Notes under the pieces: model-generated
What the model saw: the letters and a program-made list of their open reading frames with translations, nothing else
What the model was told of the DNA's origin: nothing
Databases searched by the model: none
Made by a program: the position numbers and the translations under genes
Shown here: in pieces, positions 1 through 12,720 of the stretch
Layout: each line of letters begins with the position of its first letter
How positions within the stretch are numbered: position 1 is the stretch's first letter
Source: Saxidomus purpurata
Taxonomy: Eukaryota; Mollusca; Bivalvia; Venerida; Veneridae
Direction of reading: 5' to 3'
Length of the DNA: 64,000 nucleotides
Assembly: GCA_022818135.1 (NCBI GenBank)
Contig: JAFMSR010000007.1
Location: forward strand, 31,821,798 to 31,885,797

Positions 1-640
1 TTCGTGTCCGGACTGTAACTTTGTCATGCATTGAAGGATTTTAAAATAACTTGGCACAAATGTCTAGCACATCAAGACGACGTGTCGCGTGCAAGACCCA
101 CGTCCCTAGCTCAAAGGTCAAGGTCACACTTAGAGTTTGAAGGTAATGGAATCCTGTATATATGCATATATGCACACATTCGTGTCCGGACTGTAACTTT
201 GTCATGCCTTGAAGGATTTTAAAATGATTTGGCACAAATGTCTAGCACATCAAGACGACGTGTCGCGTGCAAGATCCACATCCGTACCTCAAAGGTCAAG
301 GTCACACTTAGAGTTTATAGGTAATGGAATCCTGTATATATGCATACATTTGTGTCCGGACTATAACTTTATTATGCTTTGAAGGATTTTAAAATAACTT
401 GGCACAAATGTCTAGCACATCAAGCTGATGTGTCACGTGCAAGACCCAAGTCCCTACTTCAAAGGTCAAGGTCACACTTAATGTTTAACGTAATGGAATA
501 CTGTATGTATGATTACTCTGTCATGCATGGAAGGATTTTAAAATTACATAGCACATTTATTGAGCACATGGAGAGGACACAGACTGTGAGGCACCTCTTT
601 CGGGGGGCATTCGTTACTTGTGAGGGACAGCTCTTGTTTT
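1..640 (+). repeat. tandem array of a dispersed GTCCGGAC-type repeat
   Basis: Three near-complete copies start at 1, 179 and 349 (periods about 178 and 170), followed by a degraded partial copy to about 640. Each copy opens with CGTGTCCGGACTGTAACTTT, continues through TTGGCACAAATGTCTAGCAC, and carries AAGGTCAAGGTCACACTT near its end. The same family occurs inverted at 55.43-55.85 kb. Short open frames inside are copies of the same repeat peptide and are not genes. The array probably begins before the window. Confidence 0.85.
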
Positions 641-2773
641 AAATATATAAAGAACCTATTTTTAGTTTTCGTGAAAAGATTCGAAATAAAATGTTATATT
701 CCTTATTTATCATTTTTTAGGATAAAATAAACTCTAAGGTTACATTGCCTAATACCTTTCAAATTAGTCATTAGGCATGAAACTTAAATAGAATGGATGC
801 TTTGAAAACATAAAATGCTTGCACTGTATTCTTTAATAAGCTGATAGAAAAGAAAAACAAACTTGGAAAATATTAGGGGTGAAAATAGTTTCAATGATAA
901 TAAAAATAACTTGTTATATTTATTTTTTAACACTCCTAAAGTATGATCAATGGTTATACATTTATACATATATTTTAGTTGTAATGTCCATTACATTATC
1001 ATGATGGTTCTTTGAAACGCTTGAATTAAATAACTGGGAATAAACATGAGATTTTTTTGGACATTATTTTACTAAACTAACGAGTTACATACGTCGTGCC
1101 AAAATAAAAGTGACAGAAAAAACAAAGATATATTTCTTCATCACTTTTAACTTTATCCACCTTTCAGTTTATATACATTCCAGAACAAATGAATTATAAC
1201 ATTCGCTATGTAGATCTACTACAATGAAATCGGTAAAAAGGGTATGAATTGCTGAACAAAACTTATTCCTTAATTGAAACGCAAAACAACTACTGTAAAT
1301 CAGAACTTTGTATCTCCCTTCTTAGATAAACCGTTAAATTAGGTGAAATGTTTAGGAACTTAATTTATATTATATAAAGTGGGTCAGTATACGTTTCCGT
1401 AGTATTTTCAGCCAAATTTGCATTTATAATATTCTTATTGACGCCGCGAGGAATCGCGGCGTCAGTATTGAATAGGTTTCAATTTTGGACCATGGGGTTG
1501 CATAATCGAATAGGGAGCAGCCAACATTATTATTGTAAATCTAAACTATGTTCTATGTATGAAAATGACTTTTATGAATCATTAAATTGTATTAAGTCTT
1601 AAAAAACAATACAATACAAAATACGCATGTCTCCTTCCCTTATTTCAAAACTTTGGACACATTTAATGAGTATTTAATAACTTTTCCACAAACTCGTAGA
1701 CCACGGGTTTTTATAGCTTTGTTTACGGACCTTACGACCCGATTCATCAAAGCTCAAAAAAAAAGATTCGGAAGATGTTTTGCTATCTTAAAACACTCAG
1801 ATAATAGAATACATGGCGCCAACGTGAAAAATCAATGAAAACCCATTTTAATTACTACATATTACACTTTAATATTGAAACTGTAAAGAAAAACCGTTCA
1901 CCCAACTATGCAATACGTAGGGCCCTAACGGAATTCCATTCCATCATTTGTAAACAAAAACAATAATCAGCCAATGGAAGTTCTGTAAAATGTATACGTC
2001 ACAGCATAATTAATCATGGAATTTCGTCTCTTTCCGCCATATTGCTGGAGTATGCTTCGGGAATAGAAAGAAAGAAAAATCCACATTACCAGCTACAAGG
2101 TGGGAGGGGCAGGTATATCTGTTTTACAGATAGTTTTTTTTCACAATATTTAGACCCGGTGTAAATTATATTTGCACAGGTTTTTGCCTCTGCTTCCTAT
2201 TCAGTGAAATTGTGGGAGGAGCCATGGTTATAAATAGTTTTGTGTATCAGTTCCTTGGTATCTAAAAATAGCCAGTGTAAAATTAGCATCCGAAAATAAT
2301 TAATGTTGTGAGAAAAGAGGTATTTAATTATCACAATAGACAAACAATATGGAAGTTACATAAGGGTTTAGTATTATGCTAATTACTAATAAAAACTTTA
2401 TTTTTATAAATCAGTTTCATAAACAAAAAGGATATACAGCTAAATACACAGAGGCACGGACCGGTATTACTGATTACCGAAAAACAACCTTTTACCGGAA
2501 ACAACCAAAAACCAGGAATACTATATAACGGTTATATACGGTTCCTGCAAAAACAAATGAGATTACCGGAAACAAGTCTTAATTCAATAGTTTTTTATAT
2601 TAAATACACTTTTATTATTCTAAATGATAAAAATTAATGTATTTGTTGAATATGTGTAATTTTAGAATGATAGGTTAGGTTTTAAGCAAATTAGTTCGAT
2701 GTAACTTAGTGTGTACATTATGTTGTAACGATTACCTCCTTAAGACGGTATTAAAACCCAAAATCATTGCAAT
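641..2773. other. gene-free AT-rich stretch
   Basis: I see no exon here. It contains a GC-rich hairpin at 1440-1463 and a loose promoter-like group: a CCAAT-type AGCCAATGG near 1970, ACGTCA near 1997, and a TATA-like TATAAATAG at 2229-2237. This group lies about 2.1 kb upstream of the membrane-protein exons and could be their promoter, but no first exon can be linked to it. Confidence 0.4.
1440..1463. repeat. perfect GC-rich hairpin
   Basis: GACGCCGCGA, then loop GGAA, then TCGCGGCGTC: a perfect 10-bp stem with a 4-nt loop in otherwise AT-rich DNA. No adjacent gene explains it. Confidence 0.7.
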
Positions 2774-3060
2774 CACGGACCTATATACACATGTGTATAG
2801 GTCCGTTCTCTATTAGAAAAAAGTATTACTTTTCTTTTTTGTATTTAAATAGTTCGATAAATTTTAGCGATATTTTTTGTTCAAGTTCTTTGACAGTTTG
2901 ACAACTTATCTGCATTTCCAGTTACGAAAATTCCCATGAGTGAATGAAAATAAAAAACAGAAACTAGAAAATCATTTAAAATCTTTTTATTTGCATATAT
3001 CATTACAAAGGGTGAATAAAACAAATAACATAATTAACATAATGTGTATATAGGTCCGTG
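2774..3060. mobile_element. MITE with 18-bp perfect terminal inverted repeats
   Basis: The left end CACGGACCTATATACACA (2774-2791) is the exact reverse complement of the right end at 3043-3060. The interior is AT-rich and non-coding. The left terminus is itself a palindrome, because TGTGTATAGGTCCG follows directly (to 2807). No target-site duplication is clear, so the superfamily is undecided. Confidence 0.7.
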
Positions 3061-3949
3061 ACAGAGGTAATGATCATTTTATGTAGTAAAAAAGGGTTCG
3101 CTGATGTTAACCACGCACATTTTATAATAGAAACCTGCCCCAGTGCCCATCTCCCAGCCATGCTTCAAAACATGCGCGGCGTCTTTGATGCCTTGCATCA
3201 AAATTCGTCTTGTTTATCTGTGATCATTATCTGAATTGGTCACTATGGTAAAATCATTTAGAGTAAGGGTTAATGGATTATTTTGCTTCCTCTTTGTTTT
3301 TAAATCCTGGTAGCAGATCTGATCCGAAATACGTACGTCAGCAGTAAGAATATACAGACGTCGGCTTTATATTTGTTTTTGCGTCAGAACAAGTATGTAA
3401 ATGCATTTCACTTACACAAAGATTGAAACCATTTGAGAAATGATAACCGCTGAAATAGAAAAAAACCCCACAAACTTGTCAAAAAAGGCCGAAGTGATAG
3501 AAAATTTTTTCCACCTCTATTAATCATACACAGTAATGACTTCATTTAACTCTTCAACTCGAATACAGAATAATTTTGACAGTATAACGAGTAAACCACT
3601 TGTTGTACATTCTCCGAGGCTTCTGGAACTCTGTAACATTGCTTTTTACTGTTGCTAGGCAACGGCATTTACTATTATTCTATTTTGGCTATAAATTTGT
3701 CTCAAACGCAAGAACAGTTTACAATTTCAGACGTCCGTTATGTAAACAACAAGTCATAATAGATAGGAAAGAAAACAGTGATAAGGCGATTTAAAATATC
3801 CAGAAGTTTAACCACGTGTGGCAGTCAATGTACTTAGATTTCAAACATTACATTTGCGGAGGAAACTGAGCTGTATATAGTCAATGGGAAGTATCATTAT
3901 AATCACACCATTCATGCTTAAAAATGTATATAGGAAATATTTTGTCGCA

Positions 3950-4205
3950 TCGCGTCGCACCTTTACTGTCACCTTGCCACTCACATTATACTCTCGCATC
4001 CGTCACACATTTTCTGTTACGTTGCGTTACACGCATTTACTTTCTCATTGCCTCACATTGCCTCAAATATTTACGTCACGTTGCGCCAAGCATTTGCTGT
4101 TATATTGCGTTACACACATAAATTATTACATACGTTTAATACACACATTAACTGTTACGCTGGGTTACACACATTTACTGTCGTGTTTGTCACATTGCCT
4201 CCTAG
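3950..4205 (+). repeat. degenerate short tandem repeat
   Basis: Repeated variants of TTACGTTGCGTTACACACAT and CACATTGCCTCA recur at roughly 35-45 bp spacing. The open frame through it (3884-4270) follows the repeat and has no recognisable domain. Confidence 0.5.
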
Positions 4206-4369
4206 TCGCTTTTATGTCTCATTCAGAAGCCACTTTCACAAAAACACGTAAACCGCAATACAACAACTGATCAAAACTTTGAATTTAAGACAGTTCTCTT
4301 TGCTATACACATGTAGTATATATACTCGTTTACATGAAGAAATCCAAAATTGTATTTTTCTACTTTCAG

Positions 4370-5784
4370 GGCCCTGGCAATTGTCGGAGGTATATTACTT
4401 GCAATAGGTCTAATCCTCCTGCTTATCTGCGCGTGCTTGTGTACGCATGCGTGGTGCGTCTGGCATGTCCGAGATGAGGAAACACAGACAGTGGAAACGG
4501 TGAGATACCTATTTAGTCCGACTATTCATTTATACATATATAGTCAAACCTTTGTTACAAACTGTCCCAGTTAGACCATTCTGTAAGTAATACACACACC
4601 ATAATTATGTTTGTATAGCAGAAACGCCCGTGCAGAAAGACCATCTTTCAACAAAGAGATATATATATGTACTGAAAAAAAACAATGTTTCGTATCATAA
4701 AGATAAAAAATTATTTTAAGGCTACAGTAAACTCCGTATAAAACAAACTCCTTGGGACCATTCTTTGTATCCGGAGTATGTTATATCCATATACAACAGA
4801 AGGAAAAGAGTCGGACCCAGAAAATGTGTTCCTTACATCCGAAACGATTCGTTATATACGTAGTTTACTATACACGGTTTGTGGTCCTGTGCCATTATTC
4901 AATTCAGTTCAATTCTGTTTCAGATGGTTGTTGGTGCAGATCAGGTAGACGCCGCTGACTGGTACACGTCATTAGGAACGTCAGATAAGAGAGTTCCGAA
5001 CGGCGTCCTGCGAGACGGGCGACAGTCAAATACCCTTACAAAAAAGCACGTGACAATCTCTCCTGGATCGAACGAAAGTTATTCGAGTGGTTACATGTCC
5101 GGTAGACAAGCTGATTCTTTGAGATCTAATGAATATTCAAGAGGTGTTAAGTCGCCCTCCTCAGTTAAATCTGGTCCTAGCTCAGTTTCCTCAGACATGT
5201 CAACTTTAGCCTCATTTGCATATTTAAGTGACCCGTCGGTAGCCACGCCCTACAGCTCATTAAATCAAAAACGGCAAGTTCAAGGAAATGTTGTACAAGT
5301 GCCAGTTCATGTTCAAAGTGGCTATGGATCTGCGCCAAGATATGCTGAGGCAGGTAAGACGGCTCAGGTCCGACCTTACCCCACTGATCAAGGATTTAGA
5401 TCAAATTACCCACCGGCGAGACGTCACTCGGATGATGATTATGACAATGCGGGAGAAATGGTTTCAATGTTGCCCCAACAGTCATTTCAGCCTGCTGCTC
5501 CACAGCAGTGGCAACAGCAACAGCAATGGCAACCGCAACCGCAACAGCAACAAAATGTGTACAATCAACAATGGCAGCATAACCAACCGCCTCCCCAGCA
5601 AACAGTTTGGCAATACCAAACAACTGGTGGCCAATCAAATTGGCGCCAGTTCGATGAACCGCCTCCTCCACAGCCATTGGTCCAACCGTCACAAAGGCGA
5701 CCAATGACATTTGAGCAAATTTCATCATCAAAAGTGAGTTTATATGACAATATGCAAATGGCAAGACGTGACGATGAGGAATAA
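4370..5784 (+). CDS. single-pass membrane protein with Q/P-rich tail, 3' exons
   Basis: Two exons join cleanly: 4370-4499 (after TTTCTACTTTCAG, ends phase 0 before GTGAGA) and 4924-5784 (after TTCTGTTTCAG, ends TAA at 5782-5784). The first exon enters in phase 2, so at least one upstream exon is missing. Exon one encodes a strong membrane helix (ALAIVGGILLAIGLILLLIC), then a Cys/Trp-rich juxtamembrane stretch (CLCTHAWCVWH) and a charged segment. Exon two adds 286 residues with no folded domain: a Ser-rich region, then a Gln/Pro/Trp-rich stretch (around PQQWQQQQQWQPQPQQQQ) and a short charged C-terminus. By inference it is a type I receptor or adaptor with a disordered cytoplasmic tail. A Shisa-like protein is possible from the layout but unproven because the ectodomain is not visible. 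Confidence 0.7.
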
Positions 5785-7144
5785 TCTGTTTTAAACGCTT
5801 TGAATTCAGTTGTGATGGAAAATAACTGCTGCTTTAATTCACCAGTGCCAGAATGCCATTTAGTAAAGGAAACACACGGAGTGTGTGTTTTTATGAAAGG
5901 GCTAGATAAAGTGCCGTATTGAGCGAGAATGCTATCGTTGAAAGGTGCTATATACATGTACGATTATGGTATTTACTGTGTTCAGACGTTACTATACACG
6001 TAGTCAACAACGTAAAGAAAACTATATATGCACTGTATGTTTATTGGGATACAGCCGTGCATGCAAGCTGTGCTTCAATTACTGTTACGTAACTATAACC
6101 TGCTGAGACAGCAGAAAGGGTTTTTGTACCAGCTGTGTGCCTAAAACTAATGCGGACCTTACGATCTACGTAAAAATGTTGCGGACACATTATAATTTTA
6201 TGAACAAATCAAATCCTACAATATCGATTTTAGAATTGTATTTGGAAACTTTTTTCAGTAACAGGCAATGTATATTACACAGTTTGATAGTGAAACTTTA
6301 AATGAAAATACCAAACACTGTAAGGAGAGCACCCCGCGTCACCTCGCTGACGGCAGCGTTATAGACACGTATACCATGGTTTTCAGTGAGAGAACAAGAA
6401 AGTCAGGAATCAGAGTGCCGTATACGTTTTTGAATATCCGTGATTGGAAGGTCTGCTACGTCACCTTATAGCCTTGTAACGGATGTTACGTCATACATGT
6501 ACTTGATGAGTCCTACGTTTGTATTTTAGCATGATTGTAAGAAGAACTGTTGGATCTATTGTTACTGTTTATAGAAAGCGAGATATTTCATATCTATCAT
6601 ACGCACATGTTTTAATGGATGTTAAACATATACATGGAGTTCTTTTCGAGTTTAGCAAGTGCACGTGCACGTGTAAATGTACAACGTCAATCCTACACAA
6701 AGTGCTAGTGCACTTACCGCAAAGTGGCACTCTACAGACGAGTCGTTTTGACAAGGCCTTTCATTTAAAACACTCCATAAAATGATATTTTAACAGCTAG
6801 ATAGTGCATTTTTTTGCTGCTAATGAAGAACCACTTATACCGTTTAGTGCATTTATACAGGTGGATATTATCGCGGGCTCTTTAAAACAAAAAGGTGATA
6901 CAGTGAGTACAGAGATGTAGTACTTTTGGGCAACAGCAAACTATTGACACAACGTTCTCGCTTTTCGGAATTGTTCTGACTTTTTGCGTTGTTTAAAACT
7001 GTTTAAACCGTCATTAAGAGCGTTGTACCAAAAGTTGACAATCCACTGCCAGAGGAATGATTTTTGAATTGATGACGATGAATCTACTAGAATATCCAAT
7101 GAAAAGCCCAGTTTATTTGAAAAAAGTGCTATGTATATGTAAGT

Positions 7145-7240
7145 GTTTATCTGTATTGTTTATTCTATGGAAAATTGAAATATCGAATGGAGCGGAGCGA
7201 CAGGATACTGTCTATTTTTCATAGAAACATTCAGATAAAC
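7145..7240. repeat. short imperfect palindrome, MITE-like
   Basis: GTTTATCTG at 7145 is mirrored by CAGATAAAC ending at 7240. The inner arms (TCTATGGAAAAT versus ATTTTTCATAGA) also pair. The length of about 96 bp fits a foldback MITE remnant. Confidence 0.5.
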
Positions 7241-7839
7241 AAAATGTAATTTAACAAAGTCAAAATTATTTGAGTCGCCCCATAACAAACATTATCTGTG
7301 CGTTATCATTTTGAGACAGCCCCTTCTTGGTATTTCTTCATTGGTCGGAAGCTTCATTAAACATGTTTTCTCCATTATTTTTTTTTATCTAATCAACCAG
7401 ACGAGTTATATCTTTGAAGTACTATGAACTGATAGTCTGAAATTTAGGACCAGAAAAAACCCAGTAATACAACGATTTCATTGGTTGACAAATATAGCTG
7501 CCCTCTAATCATCCGATCATACCGAAACAGTTTATAAGTCTTCATATCTGTTTAAACGTGTTTCGTGTTAAATGGAGTATCTAAAATCGCATGTGTCAGC
7601 ATTTCAGTTTGTGCGGGGTTTTTTTTGTTGGTTATACAGTTAAAGATGATAAATTTCGATATATCAAGGAAGAGCCTCTTTATGAACAAAGTTTTTGAAA
7701 TTACCAAAACCAGTCTTTGTGCGTTATGTATGTGTTATTCACGGAACGGGAATGTTCCTATTAGCTCTGCCTGGCACATAGTGCTAATGGAAAGCTATTG
7801 TGACCACTTGATATCCGCCGTCCATATTTTTTCGTTAAC

Positions 7840-8255
7840 AATTGCTTCAAACGACACCTCCTTAACAACTGGTTCAATTTCAGTCAATTCCTTGGATTGC
7901 GTTTTCTTACAGTTGCTCTTACTGTTCCGCTTGGCCCAAGGGTCAGAAATAGAAAAACCTTAAAATGACAACTCCTTAACCACTGAGCCAATTTCAACTA
8001 AACTTCACCAGATTGTTTCTATGATCTTCTATCACAAACGGTTCCGCTTCGATAAAAGAATGGCCACCAAAGTTAGAAATAGAAAACCTTTAAATGAAAT
8101 CTCATCCTTAATCAACATTAACAGGATCGTTCCTTGGATGGTCTCCTTCCAAAAATACTAACAAGACCTGCACCAATGCATGCTCATGTATTGCAGATGT
8201 TCTCTGTTCATTCAGTTGAGCGATATAGGACTATCTTGGTCCTCTTGTTTTTTGT
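7840..8255 (+). repeat. dispersed repeat with internal duplication
   Basis: Two similar units of about 120-125 bp run from 7856 and 7969; each holds CTCCTTAAC, CTGTTCCGCTT or its variant, and AGAAATAGAAAA. The end reads GAGCGATATAGGACTATCTTGGTCCTCTTG, a form I recognise from bivalve dispersed repeats. It is non-coding. Confidence 0.5.
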
Positions 8256-9164
8256 GAAAGGGATAGAAATGCTGAATATAGACACGATCTGTCAACCCTA
8301 AACTAGTGTAGGTTTAACCTACTGCTGACACGAGTTCCTTAAAGTTCAGGTTTGAATTACAGCTTCCAGTGGACCCGGTGTGTAATATGTATGCCTTCTA
8401 TATTTCTCATTACCGGTGTCATGTGCATTTTGTTTTTCGTGTGTTTTCTTTCTTTCTGGTTTTAGCACTTTTGAGCATTCGCACCAATCCTCCGAAAAAT
8501 TCAACCAATAAAGTGCTTATATACATGTAGTTGCCTTTTATCATTAAAGAGAGCCACCACTCAAGATCGTTAATTAATTAAGCGCTTTGTCATTGTGATA
8601 ATTAATTTAAATCTTAATAAAGAGAGCAGTGTTATGTTTATTAATGAAATATAGCAATAGATATTTCAGTCAAACTATGCAACTGCTTTTAACCACGTCA
8701 AAAGATTATGTCGTCATTTTTTTAGTTTTCCAACTGACGTTAGCTTATTATGCTATGACGTCATTGCAACGAATGTTTTTGTTAGGAATCCTTTGACTAT
8801 AACGTTGTGTCTTTTACTGTCCGAAAGAGGTACTTTTGCTAGCGCCTCATACGTATTGTTACCATCAGTATATTATATTTGTTCTTTGTTCATTTTGTCA
8901 AAAATATCCATAAATAAACTGCGTGAGAGGTCAGTTTGTAAAATTATTTGCATTTTTATTTACATGTAGCTTTGAAAAGTTAGATCTGGTTTTAATAATG
9001 TATTATGATATTATATTAAAATCTATGTTATGTTGTTAATGATGAGTTTGTTTTTCTTTGACTGAGCAGACCGGTCATGAATGCCTGACTGGATGTTTAT
9101 ATTTATTATTATCCAGCTGAATTACTGAAATGAATTTTAGACGGTACCATTAATTACTTAAAGG

Positions 9165-9240
9165 AGCCGCTGTGGCACAGTGGTAGCGCGTTTGCGTCAG
9201 GATCGGAGAATCCAGGGTTTGAGCCGCATCAGTGTCATGG
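9165..9240 (+). mobile_element. tRNA-derived SINE head
   Basis: A box A-like TGGCACAGTGGTAGCGCG and a box B-like GGGTTTGAGCC lie about 40 bp apart, as in a tRNA-derived SINE promoter. It resembles the SINE heads at 17.2, 52.6 and 55.2 kb. The body is short or lost. Confidence 0.55.
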
Positions 9241-11036
9241 TGATAATGTCTGAACGCAGGTCTATTTGCTCTCCTGGCTACCAAAACTTAATTCTTATCT
9301 GGCTTACGCAATCAAAATGTAGAATTGAAGCTCGTTTTTTGTTAAGTAAATGCAATTGTTTTATTAAAAGACATCACTCGTGCTCCAGACGATCATTGTA
9401 CGATACTTTGACACTTTCAAGTTAAGTTAATTTTGCAGGCGAAAGTGTCCTTTATCAACAAATATAAACTACTTTTGATTTCCTGTGGTTTTGATGATGC
9501 ATCTCTAAATTAAGGTTAAAAGTACATTTCAGTGGTCCGGTACCTGATTTGTTTATCCTAACACCAATGCCAAATCGCTATTGTTGCACTGACAACACCC
9601 TAGGATACTGTGAAACGATGCCAGAAAGTTTCCGGGGTTGGTCATCGACGAGGGAGATAATAATTGCTGGGACTAAATAGACGAGTCCAGAATGCTTCGG
9701 GGGTTCAGGACAACCAAAGATGGCCGAGACTTTTATTTCATGACAATATCTTACATTTTCTTTATTAAAGGCCCGCAAAATGTCCTGTGCATGCCGGGTT
9801 TTTCTTTGATGATTTGCCCATTCAGCTTGGCTGCTGCAATTTGCCCCAGCAGCCGATCCATAATGGTCTGAGCCATTTGACTTAGCCGTTGTAGCTCTCC
9901 GACACTTGCTTTCATGTCTTTGAAGTATGACACCAAAGTAACTGTATACATGCCATATAAGGCGAGCGCGGACGCTTAAGAGTTGTGTAAGAGTTTATTA
10001 GTAAAAGCTCTAGATTGTATTTAACTGACCTTGAACGTGACAACAAAAATATCACTGATGGATTTTATTTTTGCTCAAGAAAGTTTGTCAAGGATAATAC
10101 ATATAATTTGAACATGATTTTTATATACAGCATGTGGATTATATTTCTCGGAAACACAACACTGGCACGACTGATTTGATTTTGACACACGTGTCCATAA
10201 CGTTGTTTAATCCAGAGTCCAATGTCTGTATCATTCTCATCCCAATGCTGAGGATCTGGTCGAAATGTGATGGTCAGAATCGTATTCAGATCACAGCCTA
10301 GACCTAGAATGTCCAGGGCTTAATTTCAATACAAACCACACATTTTACTAGATTCACCTTGCACTCTCATGTGAATTTTAAATGATATCTGTTCTCTAGA
10401 AATGATTTAATATGGTCTTCTAGCGGGGGTAAACTATAGGAATCAATGTTGACGACTGAATTTTAGTGGAAGAAGATCACTGTGGTAGCCCGAATGCTGA
10501 TCGGGTGGATTCAAAGTGTGTGTGTGTGGTTTGGACCACGTGTGTGTGTTGTGTGTGTGATTCACGAGAATACATGAGTTCAAGCGCCATTCTCTTTGGA
10601 AACCTATTTGGAAATTGTTCCTTAATATATGCCCGTAGGCCTGGAGTGTCTCATTGTCGGTTAACTGGAATTTGCGAATTTCCGGATACCTGAGAGCTAA
10701 TTCTTTTTAAAGATTCCTCTTTTTAGGGCTATATCAATGTATAACTACACCTACTCATTTGTATCGGTCGGCAAGTAAGCACTATGGATGCTGCAATTAA
10801 CTTGCAATGGGTGATCCGCTTGGCATCTTGGACAGTGTCGGTGTACGGCGTCATAGATTAGTGTTCGTAAAGTCCCTACCATCGTGTCCTCTAAGGTCGA
10901 TTGAATCAGGAAAGATCGGTCACAAGGAAATGTACTTCGTTTGCTTGGAGAGGATTCAGAAGTACACGTTTGACAACTTTTGTTGTCTCTCATAGTCGTC
11001 TTCAAGCATGATTAATAACCTGGACATGATTGTCCA

Positions 11037-11188
11037 GCGAATAAGACAGAACAAAAGAAACCAGAAGGCGAAACCAAACCGGTGACATGTTATCGCTGTC
11101 AGCAACCTGAACATTGTGCCAAAATGTGTCCAGCGACAGAAGTAAAGAAGCAAGATGAGGATAGGTCTTGGATTTATGACCTATAAGG
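11037..11188 (+). pseudogene. retroelement Gag zinc-knuckle relic
   Basis: A short frame ending in a stop near 11,188 encodes CYRCQQPEHCAKMCP, an exact C-x2-C-x4-H-x4-C zinc knuckle as in retrotransposon Gag or cellular CCHC proteins. The flank TGATTGTCCAGC(G/A)AATAAGA recurs 170 bp later, so the piece lies in a small duplication. No protease or reverse transcriptase is nearby. It is most likely a fragment of an LTR element. Confidence 0.45.
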
Positions 11189-12599
11189 ACTGTAATGATT
11201 GTCCAGCAAATAAGATAGACTAAAATAAACTGGAAGGCATCCGTGTTTCCAAGAGGCATTCTTTGTTTTCTTTCATGTTGAATTTTTTTAAAAACAGACT
11301 TGTTTCTTAAACAGACATATTACAGACTCATTTCAATGTGATAAAAATAAAAAAAGAATTATTTCATTCTGCCTTGATTGTGACAAAACTTAAACCTAGA
11401 CTTGTTCAACACTTACTTGTTTCAATGTAGAAATATTAAATGAATAATGGACGGTTGCCTTAAAAGATCGGTCGATAGCGTGACAGACGGAAATATACAC
11501 GGCAACATTGTTGTATGTACCCATTTATAGTCAGCGGCCTCAGAAGCCACATCAACAAGAGACGAATGTCATGGGGATCGAACAAATCCCTACAACACAT
11601 CAGCATACCATCAACCTGCAGATAGTTTCCTTACAGACCTTATGTATTTTATTCCACAATACATAATGACCATTCCATGTCAGATTTGAGAATGATACAT
11701 TCACTAGATACACCAAGTGAACAATCCCTTGTAAAATGTTCTTTCTGGCGGCATAATAACTTCTGCATATACTTTAACTGTTGGTTAATTAAATAAAGAA
11801 TTGGATAAATATTTTTATGGCTCTTTATTCTTAGTTTAATAAATATATGGCTTAAGAAAGACTTTGTTGTGCAAAGTATTAGAACATCAATATAATAAGG
11901 GAGACAACAGTAGAAAGACAAAAGTTAAGGAGCCATGTTTAAGTGATTTATAGGTTTACTTTGCTTGACCAAAGTAAATAAAACCAACAGATTTTCGGTT
12001 AAGCTGTAATAACTAATGTTGGATAATCAATTGTTTTGATCTGCACTCGGCTTCGGGGCTAAGTTACCACCTACATCGTACATTGTATTTTGTCTAATGC
12101 ATACGTACTGAGACAAATATCTCGCCGAATATCATATCAACGATATGGAATATATCTAAAATATTTATTGAGGTTTCTGAAACCTAATCAAACAAAGCAT
12201 GCAGAAGCCCGAGATTTCAGTCCATGACAGCGATTTTTATTTAGTCTACATCGATGAGGCGCTTGATCATTTACATTTAATTTGTTTATTTCTCAGTATA
12301 TGAACCATTCCCGCGAAAAACTAACTTGACAGATATCAATTATAATCAAAACTGATTTATAATCTGCCGCTCACCAGTATTAAATATTCATCAGATAAAC
12401 AAATTCCTCGAAATTGCTTCAATACACGATTTGCGGGCAGCCATGTCTCTATGACGTAATCGGGTTTGCATCGAGCTATCCGATTGGCTGCCGCTTAACG
12501 GACATACATGTTTATTGGCTGCCTTCTGAGCAGTATCTCTGTATGCAGAGCAGATATATCTTAAAGTTCATTAGATATCTTTCTGTGATACAAATATAT

Positions 12600-12720
12600 C
12601 TCTCAGCGGGAAAGAGATATCTCTATTAAAACGAAAAATATGTCTTTGAAATTTAAGAGATATCTCTTTTTCAAATAAACAGTTAAATGGCTTGCGATAG
12701 TCAAATACTTTGTGCGATAA
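12600..12720. repeat. dispersed repeat copy with AGAGATATCTCT motifs
   Basis: It carries AAGAGATATCTCTATTAAAACGAAA and TGGCTTGCGATAGT. The same blocks occur inverted at 56,745-56,860, so this is a two-copy dispersed family in the window. Confidence 0.5.

Noticed and set aside
3884..4270. 128-residue frame upstream of the membrane-protein exons
   Set aside because: It follows a degenerate tandem repeat, lacks a domain, and does not join the next exon in phase.
4370..5784. Firm naming of the membrane protein as Shisa or another receptor family
   Set aside because: The tail has no conserved motif I can name and the ectodomain exons are not visible.
5288..5957. Alternative frames across the Q-rich exon, including a 122- and 130-residue minus-strand frame
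   Set aside because: Low-complexity CAG/CAA repeats give long frames in several phases; only the frame continuing the membrane exon is supported.
10466..10693. 75-residue Cys/Val-rich frame
   Set aside because: It is driven by a GT-rich simple repeat; no splice sites or homology seen.
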